Shown here one piece after another: positions 8,418 through 16,997 of a stretch of 64,000 bases of DNA; within the stretch, counting starts at the first letter, position 1; each line of letters opens with the position of its first letter. Below the pieces are notes generated by a model that searched no databases, was not told the DNA's origin, and worked only from the letters and a program-made list of their open reading frames with translations. Source of the DNA: Actinomycetospora callitridis (GTDB taxonomy: Bacteria; Actinomycetota; Actinomycetes; Mycobacteriales; Pseudonocardiaceae); assembly GCF_028737265.1 (NCBI RefSeq), contig NZ_JAQZAK010000002.1:496001-560000 (forward strand), in the 5' to 3' direction. A program made the position numbers and the translations under genes.

Positions 8418-8657
8418 TCACCGCTGGCGCGCCTCACCCACGAAGCCGGTGCGCGGCCCCTCGTCGTGCACGCGCGTCATCACGACGGCGTCGGTGCGCA
8501 GGGTGGTCCCGTCGCCGAGGTCGAGCGTCGGGTGGGACTCGCGGGCGTCGAGGTGGGCGACGATGCGCGCACGCAGCGCGGCCGCCTCGTCGTCGTCGAG
8601 ACCGGTCACGGTGTGCTCGTGACCGCTGCGCAGGGCCACGTACAGGCTGGAGCTCAT
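8418..8657 (-). CDS. Small hypothetical protein
   Basis: A 79-residue protein beginning MSSSLYVALRSGHEHTVTGL, convergent with the previous gene. It has a helix (DDDEAAALRARIVAHLDARE) and a strand-rich end (LDLGDGTTLRTDAVVMTRVHD). The layout looks like a compact alpha/beta fold. No known motif. The 38 bases before its stop carry a repeated ACACCTCACCGC sequence. Confidence 0.6.
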   Translation of the reverse strand: MSSSLYVALRSGHEHTVTGLDDDEAAALRARIVAHLDARESHPTLDLGDGTTLRTDAVVMTRVHDEGPRTGFVGEARQR

Positions 8658-8775
8658 GGCTCCAGCGTGATCCCCACGAGCGCTGCCCGGGGCGGTGTTC
8701 GCGCAGAGCAGGACGGGCGCCCGGAACCCGGCACCCGTCGTCCCGGGTAGTGCTCCGTTCGGGGGACTGACCCAC

Positions 8776-8781
8776 TAGGGT
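8776..8781 (+). promoter_or_regulatory. -10 box (TAGGGT) upstream of the sortase gene
   Basis: TAGGGT fits TANNNT. The expected transcription start is near 8788, giving the sortase message a leader of about 130 bases that contains a short reading frame and a decamer repeat. Confidence 0.4.
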
Positions 8782-8787
8782 GACCGC

Positions 8788-8850
8788 GTGCCGTGGGGTG
8801 AGCGGTCGGACACGCTCCGCGCCCGCCGGCGGTGCCGGCCCGCTCCCTGA
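8788..8850 (+). other. Possible 20-codon leaderless upstream ORF
   Basis: A GTG six bases after the TAGGGT box opens a frame of 20 codons rich in arginine (MPWGERSDTLRARRRCRPAP) ending TGA at 8848-8850. It lies wholly in the sortase leader. In GC-rich sequence short open frames are frequent, so position relative to the promoter is the only support. Confidence 0.25.
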
Positions 8851-8870
8851 TCGTCGCGCTCCCCCGTTCG

Positions 8871-8900
8871 TCCCCCGCCGTCCCCCGCCGTCCCCCGCCG
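8871..8900 (+). repeat. Three tandem copies of decamer TCCCCCGCCG
   Basis: Three exact 10-base copies stand directly before the ribosome binding site of the sortase gene. Preceding bases (CCCCCGTTCG) look like a decayed fourth copy. The pyrimidine-rich run would keep the mRNA upstream of the GAGGAG site largely unstructured. Confidence 0.8.
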
Positions 8901-8915
8901 CCGAGGAGCTCCCCC

Positions 8916-10403
8916 GTGACCGGAGCGCAGGACCAACCCGACACCCCACCGACCGAGGCGGCTGCGTCTCCCGCGCGGCGACCGCCCTGGCGCCGGCCCC
9001 TGGTGTGGGTCGCGCTCGCCGCGGTGCTCGTCGCCGTGGTGGCCGCGACCGTGACCCTCGGCGTCACGTCCGCCACGGCCGACAGCTCGACCGGCATGCT
9101 GCGCGTTGCGCACCTGTCACCCGTGACGCCCGCGGTCGACATGTACGTCACCGGGCCGGACCTGCCCGAGACCCTCGTCGCCCCCGGCGTGGCCTACCGG
9201 GGGACCTCGCCGTACCTCACCGAGCCCGCCGGGACGTACACGCTCACGGCCCGCCCGGCCGGCGCGAGCCACACGACCCCGCCGGCGGTGCGGGTGTCCG
9301 TCGAAGTGCCCGCCGGCACCGCCCAGACCGCGGCGTTCGTCGACTCGGCGACGTCGGGCAGCCCGGAGCTGCAGGTGCTCGACGACCAGACCGCGCCGGC
9401 CGCGGCCGGATCGACGCAGGTCCGCGTGGTGCAGGGCGCGAACGGGGTCGGTGCGCTGGACATCGACCTCACCGGCGGCCCGCCGCTCGGGCGCGACCTC
9501 TTCTACGGCTCGACCACCCCGTACGCCACGGTGCCCGCGCGGACGTGGGAGATCGACGTCCGGTCCCGCCTGGGGTCCACGAACACGACGACGGTGCCGC
9601 TGTCCGACGGCGGGGTCACGACGCTGTTCGTGGGACGCGAGCCCGACGGCCAGCTGATCGTCGAGGCCGTGCCGGACGCCGCGACCGTCGCCGGCGTGCC
9701 CGGCCCCGGCACCGAGCCGACGTCGTCACCCGCGACGCCGCGCCCGACCCCTGACCCCGAGACCCCGCTGCCGACGCCGCCGCGCGTCCCGCCGGTGCCG
9801 CGCGGCGGCACCGGGGCCGGCCTCGGCGGCCTGGCCGCCCCGACCGGGCTCGGCACGATCAGCTCCGTCGGCGCCTGGTTCGAGAGCTGGTTCTCCGAGG
9901 AGCCCGACGTCCCGCCCGCGCCCCGGATGCCGCTGACCGCGGCGCTCGCGGCCCCCGAGGGCCTGCGTCCCACCGGGATGCAGATCCCGTCGGTGGGGCT
10001 GGCGGCGCTGAACATCGCCGACCTGCGGATCGACTACCGCGGCGCCCTGCAGGTGCCGACCGACTTCGGCCAGGTCGGCTGGTACACCGCGAGCGCGGTA
10101 CCCGGCGACCCCGGACCCGCCGTGTTCGCGGGCCACGTCGACACCCGGCGCGGGCCGGCCGTCTTCGCGCAGCTCGACCGCCTGCGGCCGGGCGACATGA
10201 TCGAGGTGCCGCGCTCGGACGGCGAGACCGCGCGGTTCTCGGTCGACAGCGTCGAGTACTACCCGAAGGACACGCTGCCGTCGGACCGGATCTACGGTCC
10301 GTCGACGACACCCCAGCTGCGGCTGCTCACGTGTGGCGGCCCGTTCGACGAGGACACCCTGTCCTACCGGGACAACGTCGTCGTCTTCGCCTCGGTGCGC
10401 TGA
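8916..10403 (+). CDS. Membrane-anchored DUF4397-sortase (class E/F type)
   Basis: A 495-residue surface protein. A membrane anchor covers about residues 29-55, then a DUF4397-like beta domain (about 60-250, opening MLRVAHLSPVTPAVDMYV), a Pro/Thr-rich linker (about 255-300), and a C-terminal sortase domain (about 365-495). The catalytic triad is visible: His407 in FAGHVDTRRGPAVF, Cys473 in LLTCGGPFD and Arg485 in YRDN. Sortases attach or cross-link surface proteins at the cell wall. The GTG at 8916 is chosen because GAGGAG lies seven bases upstream; longer in-frame starts lack this. No sortase substrate with an LPXTG-like tail was found next to it, so it may be a housekeeping or orphan enzyme. 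Confidence 0.88.
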   Translation: MTGAQDQPDTPPTEAAASPARRPPWRRPLVWVALAAVLVAVVAATVTLGVTSATADSSTGMLRVAHLSPVTPAVDMYVTGPDLPETLVAPGVAYRGTSPYLTEPAGTYTLTARPAGASHTTPPAVRVSVEVPAGTAQTAAFVDSATSGSPELQVLDDQTAPAAAGSTQVRVVQGANGVGALDIDLTGGPPLGRDLFYGSTTPYATVPARTWEIDVRSRLGSTNTTTVPLSDGGVTTLFVGREPDGQLIVEAVPDAATVAGVPGPGTEPTSSPATPRPTPDPETPLPTPPRVPPVPRGGTGAGLGGLAAPTGLGTISSVGAWFESWFSEEPDVPPAPRMPLTAALAAPEGLRPTGMQIPSVGLAALNIADLRIDYRGALQVPTDFGQVGWYTASAVPGDPGPAVFAGHVDTRRGPAVFAQLDRLRPGDMIEVPRSDGETARFSVDSVEYYPKDTLPSDRIYGPSTTPQLRLLTCGGPFDEDTLSYRDNVVVFASVR

Positions 10404-10422
10404 GGCGGGAGGAGGAGGAGCC

Positions 10423-10935
10423 GTGGATGCCATCGACGTGCTGGTCGACGCCTTCGGGCGCGCCCGCAGCGACGCCACCCGGGCGGTCGACGGGCTCACC
10501 GCCGACGACCTGGTGTGGCGGCCCGACGACGAGGCCAACCCGATCGCCTGGCTGGTGTGGCACCTGACCCGAGTGCAGGACGACCACGTCGCCGAGCTGG
10601 CCGGCACCGAGCAGGTGTACACGGCCGACGGCTGGGCGCGTCGCTTCGACCTACCGCTCGACGACGCCTCGATCGGCTACGGGCACACCAGCGAGCAGGT
10701 CGCGTCCGTCCGCGTCGACGACCCCGCCCTGCTCACCGGGTACCTCGACGCCGTGCACGAGCGCACCGTCGCCTACCTGCGGACCCTGCGCGACGAGGAC
10801 CTCGACGAGGTCATCGACGACCGCTGGGACCCGCCCGTCACCCGCGGGGTGCGGCTGGTGAGCGTCGTCGACGACGACATCCAGCACGCCGGCCAGGCCG
10901 CCTACCTCGCGGGACTCGCGCCACGACGTCGTTGA
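10423..10935 (+). CDS. DinB/DUF664-family protein (mycothiol-transferase-like fold)
   Basis: A 170-residue four-helix protein of DinB/DUF664 type. The expected metal histidines appear in WLVWHLTRVQDDHVAEL (two His) and in DDDIQHAGQAAYLAGL near the C-terminus. Members are thiol-dependent transferases, in actinobacteria often using mycothiol or bacillithiol-like thiols. The GTG start follows the run GGAGGAGGAGGAG and lies 20 bases after the sortase stop, so it probably shares that transcript, although a functional link is not evident. Confidence 0.82.
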   Translation: MDAIDVLVDAFGRARSDATRAVDGLTADDLVWRPDDEANPIAWLVWHLTRVQDDHVAELAGTEQVYTADGWARRFDLPLDDASIGYGHTSEQVASVRVDDPALLTGYLDAVHERTVAYLRTLRDEDLDEVIDDRWDPPVTRGVRLVSVVDDDIQHAGQAAYLAGLAPRRR

Positions 10936-10967
10936 GATCCTCACCACTTCCCCACCGTCGGGAGGAC

Positions 10968-10973
10968 TAGTCT
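10968..10973 (+). promoter_or_regulatory. -10 box (TAGTCT) for the glycosidase-like lipoprotein
   Basis: TAGTCT fits TANNNT and predicts a start near 10981, giving a leader of about 30 bases before the ATG at 11013. A GTG at 10983 in the same frame could be used by a leaderless message; see the gene entry. Confidence 0.4.
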
Positions 10974-11012
10974 GAGCGCCCGGTGATCGCCGTGCGGGGG
11001 TGTGGGGGGCAG

Positions 11013-12287
11013 ATGCGTTCCGAGTGCGACCGGTGGGCGCGGGGGCTCGCCGCCCTGACGGTGGCGGCGGCCCTGCTGGTGGTGGCGGGGTGCGACGGCA
11101 CGCCCCGCGCGTCGGCCGCGCCGTCGAACAGCCTCGGCGTGGGCTTCACCCACACCCAGTTCAGCGCCGTCGACGGTGATCCGCGGGCCACGCAGCAGGT
11201 CGCCGCCGTCCTCGCGGCGCAGCCGATGCCCCAGGCGCAGCACATCATGGGGTTCGGTGCGGGCAACCCCGAGCCGTCGCCCGGTCAGTACGACTTCGCG
11301 AGCCTCGACGCCCGCATGGACTTCATCCGGCGTAGCGGCGGCACCCCGGTGATCACCCTGTGCTGCGCGCCGGACTGGATGAAGGGCGGCGCCGAGGGCA
11401 GCACCGACTGGAGCCGGCTCGAGGTGGCGCCCGAGCCCGAGCACTACCAGGACTTCGCCGACCTGGCCGCCGAGATCTCCCGCCGCTATCCCGACGTCCG
11501 CCACTACCAGGTGTGGAACGAGTTCAAGGGCTTCTTCAACGAGCGCACCAAGACCTGGGACGGCGAGGCGTACACCGAGCTCTACAACCGCGTGTACGAC
11601 GCGCTGAAGGAGGTCGACCCCGGCAACCAGGTCGGCGGCCCGTACATCGAGATGACCGCGCCTCCGCCGGGCGTCGACACCGGACCCTCCGAGCTCACCG
11701 GACCGTGGGGGCTGGTCGACCAGCGCATCCTCGACGCCTTCGACACGTGGAACGAGCGCAAGAACGGCGCTGACTTCGTCGTCGTCGACGGGCACACCAC
11801 CACCGAGGAGGGCGCCCCCGACGACGTCACGGCGCTGACGAAGATCGCCGCCGTCAACGGGTGGATCCAGGGGCGGACGTCACTGCCGCTGTGGTGGGCC
11901 GAGTGGTACGTCGAGCCGGACGCCGCGCGCTGGGCGCCGGAGAAGCGGCTGGCCCAGCGCACGGCCGGGCTCGTCGAGTTCGCCCGCACCGGGGTCGACA
12001 CGTCGTTCTACTGGAACGCCGCGCGCAACGCCTCGTCGCCGACGGGACTCTGGACCGCGGACGGCCGGCCCGAGCCGTTCCTGGCGACGCTGCAGGAGTT
12101 CGCCCGCCAGTTCCCCCCGGGCGCCCCGGTCGGCGACCCCGGCGTCGCGGCCCCCGTCTTCGGCGCCCGCGGCCCCCGGGCCACGGTGCTGGTCAACACC
12201 AACGACGCCCCCACGACGGCCACGCTCGACGGCGCCGACGTCGGGCTCGCGCCCTACGAGGTCCGGTGGATCCCGTCGGGCGCGTGA
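11013..12287 (+). CDS. Secreted glycoside-hydrolase-like lipoprotein (clan A type)
   Basis: A 424-residue exported protein. The signal peptide ends in the lipobox VAGC with Cys27. The rest resembles (beta/alpha)8 retaining glycosidases such as GH39/xylosidase-like enzymes: acid/base candidate Glu170 in YQVWNEFKGFF, and nucleophile candidate Glu297 in PLWWAEWYVEPD. Both follow the strand-4 and strand-7 pattern of clan GH-A. A small beta-sandwich-like tail (ATVLVNTNDAPTTATLDGADV) closes the protein. The start at 11013 has GGGGGG four bases upstream; the GTG at 10983 is the alternative. It lies convergent to the polysaccharide operon and may trim that polymer, which is inference from position. 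Confidence 0.78.
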   Translation: MRSECDRWARGLAALTVAAALLVVAGCDGTPRASAAPSNSLGVGFTHTQFSAVDGDPRATQQVAAVLAAQPMPQAQHIMGFGAGNPEPSPGQYDFASLDARMDFIRRSGGTPVITLCCAPDWMKGGAEGSTDWSRLEVAPEPEHYQDFADLAAEISRRYPDVRHYQVWNEFKGFFNERTKTWDGEAYTELYNRVYDALKEVDPGNQVGGPYIEMTAPPPGVDTGPSELTGPWGLVDQRILDAFDTWNERKNGADFVVVDGHTTTEEGAPDDVTALTKIAAVNGWIQGRTSLPLWWAEWYVEPDAARWAPEKRLAQRTAGLVEFARTGVDTSFYWNAARNASSPTGLWTADGRPEPFLATLQEFARQFPPGAPVGDPGVAAPVFGARGPRATVLVNTNDAPTTATLDGADVGLAPYEVRWIPSGA

Positions 12288-12309
12288 CGGTCGAGGCCAG
12301 ATCACGTGA

Positions 12310-15300
12310 TCAGGTCAGCGCGAACAGCCGCTCGACCACGACGGCGAGGAAGGCCAGCAGCAGCGGCCCCCACACGAACACGGTGGTCCGCAGGGCGGCC
12401 CGGCCGGGCCGGCGCAGCGCCCGGATCTGCAGCGCGAGCAGCACGATGACCATACCGATGAGCACCGTCACGCCGACCGGGGTCCACTCCGTCGGTCCGA
12501 TGCGCACGCCGAGCAGCTCCGGGACCCGCCCGGTGATCGGGTCGAACGCCTGGGGGTTGCGCGGGACCCAGACCTGGGCGTCGCCGGTGTCGACGACCTT
12601 CTCGAGCCGCGGGTCGGCGGCCATCGCCGCGCGGAACTCGCTGCCCCAGCCCCTCGGGTAGCCGGCGCTGACCTCGAGGTACTGCTCCTCGGACCTCGAC
12701 GTGACGAAGTAGGTGCTGCCACCCCAGTACTCGAGCTGCTCGACCACGACCGAGGGGTTGTCGCGCGCGTTCGGGGACGCCAGCGTCGCGCGCACGCCGA
12801 CACCGATCGCCTCGGTGTAGCCGATGGGCATCATCGGTGTCGCGCCGGAGTCCAGGGAGTCGGTGAGGAAGAGGACCTGCGCGTTGCCGGGCCGGTCGTA
12901 GATCCACTGCACGGCGGCCAGCTCCCCCGGCGACACCCGCTCGAAGGCCTCGTTGCCGTAGGCCGCGACCCCGTAGGCCGCACCAAGAACGAGCACGACC
13001 AGGCCCGCGGCCACGTAGCGCCACACCGAGCCGAACGCCGCCCGGAACCCGGTGCCGCGCGAGGTCTCGGGGAAGAACGCCAGCGCGATCAGCACGCACG
13101 CACCGGGTAGCGCGAACATGTACACGCGCATGCCGATCTCGCCGCCGTAGTTCTGGATCAGCACGGCGAGGAACGGGACCGCGAGCAGGAGCGCGACGAC
13201 GCGGTCGTCCACCCCGCCGCGGCGCCGCCGCACCAGGCCCACGACGGACCCGACCGCCAGCACGCCGAACAGGGCGATCCGGACGAGGACCACGACCGCG
13301 TGCGCCGGGTCCCCGGTGCTGCGGGCCGCGATGCTGGTGGCGACGTTGCCGGAGACGTCGCCGACGCCGCCGACGAGGTCGGTGAGGTGACCGCTCCAGA
13401 AGGCTGCGGTCATCAGGCTGACCCAGGCCACCAGCAGCACGCCGAGCAGCACCGGCAGCCCGCGCAGCGTGGAGCGCCGCCAGAGCGCCAGCGCCCCGGC
13501 CGCGATGACCATGACGAACGGGGTGAGCTGGTGGCTCACGGTGGCCGCCGCGAAGATCACGAGGAGCAGCCCGAGCAGCGCGATGCGCGTGGCCGCCGAC
13601 GACGGGTGCGCGGCGTGCTCGCCCGGGACCGTCGGCGTCCCGATCACGCGGCCGACGATCCGGCGACCCCGGCTCCCGGCGCGACGCAGCCACGACGGGG
13701 TGCGGTGCAGGACCCCGGCGACCCACGCCGGGCGGCCGGAGACGACCTCGCGGCCGACGGGCCGGAACCAGGTCAGCACGATCCCGACGAAGATCATGTA
13801 GAGCAGGAACGTGTAGCCCTGCGGAGAGAAGTAGTCCTGCCCGATCCACTGGAGGAGCGTGAACAACAGGGCCGCGAACCACTTGCCCCGCCAGCTGATC
13901 CGGAGCGTGCGCAGGATGAGCCACAGCGCGAGCAGGTAGAGGACGTTCGAGATCAGGGGCGTCACACGGAGCAGCGGCAGCAGGTCGGTCGGCGGGGTTC
14001 CGCCGGACACGAACGACACGAGCGCGAAGAAGCCGGGCCAGCTGAAGCGGGCGTCGAGGTCCGGGACGACGGTGCCGAAGCGCGAGATGTAGTCGACGAA
14101 CCCCAGGTGCACGTACGAGGTGGGGAACCGTGGCAGCGGCTCGATCAGCGCCGTGATGCCGTGCAGGACGCAGCACACGGCGAGGATCTGCGCGGTCAGC
14201 AGGGCCCGGTGCTCGCGGGCCAGTGCGAGGGTGGCGACGACGCTGAGCAGCAGGACCGCCACCCCGATGATCGTCGTCACCGGCAGCACCGCCACGAGGC
14301 CCCAGCCCGTGAGGGCGTCGAGGTTCACGCGGCGCAGCGGGACGACGATCAGCACCAACGACAGCAGGCTGGCCTCGCCGAGCAGCACGGCGGGCGCGAA
14401 CGGGACGAGGGCCCGGACGCGGCGACCCCACCACGAGCGTTGCGGCGGCGTGGGGGACCTCGCGGGCGTCGCGGGTCCGGGCTCGGCGGACTCGGGCTCG
14501 GCGGACTCGGGCTCGGCGGACTCGGGCTCGGCGGACTCGGGCTCGGCGGACTCGGGCTCGGCGGACTCGGGCTCGGCGGACTCGGGCTCGGCGGACTCGG
14601 GCTCGGCGGACTCGGGCTCGGCGGACTCGGGCTCGGCGGACTCGGGCTCGGCGGACTCGGGCTCGGCGGACTCGGGCTCGGCGGACTCGGGCTCGGCGGA
14701 CTCGGGCTCGGCGGACTCGGGCTCGGCGGCGTCGGGTACCGGAGCCTTCACCTTCTCCCGGACGACCACCTCCATCGGGACCAGCCGGCGGGGCCGGGTC
14801 GGGGCGGCGGGGCCGTCGAGATCGGCCGGGGCTGCACCGCGCTCCGCCTGCACACGTCGCGGAACCGTGATCACGCGCAGCAGGCTGGGGAGGACCATGA
14901 GGGCCACGGCCACCTGGCTGACGAGCACGAGTACGCCCACCCCGGTCACGGGGTCGATGGGCATGCCCAACGTCGCGCCGCCCAGGAAGAGACCGGCCAC
15001 CACGGTGCCGACGACGACGGTTCCCGAGAGGACCTGCCAGCGCACGATCGCGCGGGCCCGTCCCTGCGCCCGCAGCACGCCGAGCCAGACCTCCATGACC
15101 GCCCGACCGAGGGCGGCCAGGGCCAGCAGCTGCAACAGGGGCGCGGCGGCGGCGTAGTCGGACCCGAGGAAGGCCAGCACGGGACGGGCGATGACGAGCA
15201 GCACCAGCGCCGCTGCCCCGAGCAGCGCGACCGAGCGCACCAGAGCGGAGCGGGCGTAGCGGGCCAGGCGCTCCGCGTCGAAGACACCCTCGACGGTGAG

Positions 15301-16197
15301 CGTCTGGGCGAGGTTGTTCGGGATCAGGTTGAGGACCGCGGCCATCATCCAGGCGATGTAGAAGACGGCGAAGGTCGACGGCGGCAGCGCGGCGGCGACC
15401 ACGACCGGCACGAGGTAGATCGCGCCGAACCCGAACAGCGCCCCGATGAAGTCCCCGGCGAGGAAGCCGCGGAACTCGGTGCCGGTGGTGACCTCCTCGG
15501 TGGTCTCGCGCGCGTGGCGGGGCACCCGCCGAGCGAAGACGAGGACGTTCACCGGGATGCAGAGCAGGATCATCGGGATGATCCAGGCGACGTAGACCCC
15601 GGTGGCGGGGCTCGTGCTCGCCAGGAGGATCAGCAGGCCCGCCTTCAGCGCGCCGAACACGGTGTTCTCGAGCGCGACCCACCCCGCGCCGCGCATGCCG
15701 ACGAGCACGCCGTCCTGCACGGTGAAGATGTTCGCGGCCACCGCGACGCCGACGAACCCGAGCGCCGCCACGGGGCTCGCCAGGAGCCCGAACGACGGTC
15801 CCCACCAGCTCAGGGTGAGGACGAAACCGCCGGCCAGTACGGCGACCACGAGCGAACTGAGCCCGTAGCTGAGCAGCACGAGACGCGCGGTGCGCCGGCC
15901 GCTGCGGGGCAGGAACCGGCTGAGGGTGCCGGTGATGTTGATCCCCACGATCGCGGACAGCAGGGTCATCGCCGAGATCAGCGCCGAGCCGCGACCGACA
16001 TCCTCGGGCGTGTAGAAGCGGGCCGCCAGGAACCAGTAGACGAGCCCGAGCAGCCCGGTCATGCCGGTGTTGACGATCAGCGCGGAGGAGTTCCGGGAGA
16101 ACGGGTCCGCGAGGTGGTCGCGCAGCCGGGTCCGCGGTGACACCGGACCCGCACGCTCGGTGGTGGGGTGCGTCGGGCGCGCCGAGACCGCCGTCAC
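12310..16197 (-). CDS. Polysaccharide flippase fused to a multi-pass membrane enzyme-like domain
   Basis: A 1295-residue protein in two membrane halves. Residues about 1-445 look like a MATE/Wzx-type oligosaccharide flippase (opening SSALIVNTGMTGLLGLVYWFLAA, with about 12 hydrophobic helices and the internal segment YTPEDVGRGSALISAMTLL). Residues about 490-574 are 16-17 copies of AEPES. Residues about 595-1295 form a second multi-helix region with large outside loops (for example around SYVHLGFVDYISRFGTVVPD and YFSPQGYTFLLYMIFVG), resembling GT-C type glycosyltransferases, but I see no clean catalytic motif. Its GTG start overlaps the deacetylase stop by four bases, making it last in the operon. 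Flippases are usually separate proteins, so the fusion suggests coupling of export with a further step outside. Confidence 0.8.
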   Translation of the reverse strand: MTAVSARPTHPTTERAGPVSPRTRLRDHLADPFSRNSSALIVNTGMTGLLGLVYWFLAARFYTPEDVGRGSALISAMTLLSAIVGINITGTLSRFLPRSGRRTARLVLLSYGLSSLVVAVLAGGFVLTLSWWGPSFGLLASPVAALGFVGVAVAANIFTVQDGVLVGMRGAGWVALENTVFGALKAGLLILLASTSPATGVYVAWIIPMILLCIPVNVLVFARRVPRHARETTEEVTTGTEFRGFLAGDFIGALFGFGAIYLVPVVVAAALPPSTFAVFYIAWMMAAVLNLIPNNLAQTLTVEGVFDAERLARYARSALVRSVALLGAAALVLLVIARPVLAFLGSDYAAAAPLLQLLALAALGRAVMEVWLGVLRAQGRARAIVRWQVLSGTVVVGTVVAGLFLGGATLGMPIDPVTGVGVLVLVSQVAVALMVLPSLLRVITVPRRVQAERGAAPADLDGPAAPTRPRRLVPMEVVVREKVKAPVPDAAEPESAEPESAEPESAEPESAEPESAEPESAEPESAEPESAEPESAEPESAEPESAEPESAEPESAEPESAEPESAEPESAEPGPATPARSPTPPQRSWWGRRVRALVPFAPAVLLGEASLLSLVLIVVPLRRVNLDALTGWGLVAVLPVTTIIGVAVLLLSVVATLALAREHRALLTAQILAVCCVLHGITALIEPLPRFPTSYVHLGFVDYISRFGTVVPDLDARFSWPGFFALVSFVSGGTPPTDLLPLLRVTPLISNVLYLLALWLILRTLRISWRGKWFAALLFTLLQWIGQDYFSPQGYTFLLYMIFVGIVLTWFRPVGREVVSGRPAWVAGVLHRTPSWLRRAGSRGRRIVGRVIGTPTVPGEHAAHPSSAATRIALLGLLLVIFAAATVSHQLTPFVMVIAAGALALWRRSTLRGLPVLLGVLLVAWVSLMTAAFWSGHLTDLVGGVGDVSGNVATSIAARSTGDPAHAVVVLVRIALFGVLAVGSVVGLVRRRRGGVDDRVVALLLAVPFLAVLIQNYGGEIGMRVYMFALPGACVLIALAFFPETSRGTGFRAAFGSVWRYVAAGLVVLVLGAAYGVAAYGNEAFERVSPGELAAVQWIYDRPGNAQVLFLTDSLDSGATPMMPIGYTEAIGVGVRATLASPNARDNPSVVVEQLEYWGGSTYFVTSRSEEQYLEVSAGYPRGWGSEFRAAMAADPRLEKVVDTGDAQVWVPRNPQAFDPITGRVPELLGVRIGPTEWTPVGVTVLIGMVIVLLALQIRALRRPGRAALRTTVFVWGPLLLAFLAVVVERLFALT
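14476..14730. repeat. 15-bp minisatellite, 17 units, in coding sequence
   Basis: Tandem 15-base unit CTCGGGCTCGGCGGA (plus-strand reading). Fifteen consecutive copies are identical, and one imperfect copy sits at each end. The unit is a multiple of three, so changes in copy number alter linker length by five residues (Ser-Ala-Glu-Pro-Glu) without shifting frame. The near-perfect identity implies recent expansion or ongoing homogenisation. Confidence 0.97.
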
Positions 16198-16997
16198 GGG
16201 AGACGCCGCAGCGATGAGACCGACGACAGCGCCGACCGCCCGCGGCGCACGACCAGGTACCCGGCGGTGAGGGTGCGCTGCTTCCAGTAGATGCGTGTGT
16301 GCTCCTCCCCGCGGACCACGCGCCCGAAGGTGTCCAGGTCGGTGCCCCGCGCGACGGTCAGGCGCGGCAGCGCGTAGCCGTCGGAGCCCGGCGCTGCCGC
16401 GAGGTTGCCGACGGCCGCCGCGAGCCGGTACCCGGCGTCGGCCACCGCGCGGCGTACCCGCGCGCTCGAGTACCCGTAGGGGTAGGCCAGGTGCGGCACG
16501 TCGTGCGCGAGCCGCTCCTCGAGGAGACGCCGGCTGCGGGAGAGTTCGTCGCGCAGCGCGGCGTCCGGCAGCTGGTCGAGCTGGGCGTGGCTGTGGCTGT
16601 GCGCGCCGACCTCGACGCCGGCCGCGTCGCACTCCTCGACCTGCGACCACGAGAGCATCCGGTCCAGCGGCCGTCCGGCTGCCTCGGCGCCGGCGTCGTC
16701 GAGCCAGCCGGTGGTGACGAAGACCGTCGCCCGCGCCCCGGCCCGCGCGAGCCGCGGGAGGGCCTCGCGGTGGAAGTCGGCGTACCCGTCGTCGAAGGTC
16801 AGAACGATCGGGCGCTCGGGAGCCGTCGTCTCCCCGCGCCGGATCGCGGCCAGCTCGCCGAACGTGAGCGTGGTGAAGCCCTCGGCGACCAGCAGGTCGA
16901 GCTGGGCGTCGAACCGGTCGGGATGCACCGACAGGCCGTGGGCCGCGTCGGCCGGATCGGCGGCGACCGCGTGGTACATGAGGACGGGCACGGTCAT
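16194..16997 (-). CDS. Polysaccharide deacetylase (NodB homology)
   Basis: A 267-residue carbohydrate esterase family 4 enzyme. Motif 1 is PIVLTFDDGYADFH with Asp69-Asp70; the metal-binding His pair is in VEVGAHSHSHAQLD (about 125-138); a later motif reads PHLAYPYGYSSARVRRAV. These enzymes remove N-acetyl groups from hexosamine polymers. No signal peptide is visible, so it may act on a lipid-linked or cytoplasmic intermediate, or be exported without a classical signal. Its ATG overlaps the preceding glycosyltransferase stop by one base (TGATG), and its own stop overlaps the flippase-fusion start, so it sits in the middle of a coupled operon. Confidence 0.9.
   Translation of the reverse strand: MTVPVLMYHAVAADPADAAHGLSVHPDRFDAQLDLLVAEGFTTLTFGELAAIRRGETTAPERPIVLTFDDGYADFHREALPRLARAGARATVFVTTGWLDDAGAEAAGRPLDRMLSWSQVEECDAAGVEVGAHSHSHAQLDQLPDAALRDELSRSRRLLEERLAHDVPHLAYPYGYSSARVRRAVADAGYRLAAAVGNLAAAPGSDGYALPRLTVARGTDLDTFGRVVRGEEHTRIYWKQRTLTAGYLVVRRGRSALSSVSSLRRLP

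Noticed and set aside
14476..14730. CRISPR array
   Set aside because: The 15-base units are directly adjacent with no unique spacers and lie in frame inside a protein.
13300..16140. A 946-codon plus-strand open frame opposite the flippase fusion
   Set aside because: High GC makes antisense frames long. Its composition (Arg/Gly/His/Gln-rich, with LGLGG runs from the minisatellite) is typical of a shadow, and the minus-strand frame has membrane helices and operon coupling.
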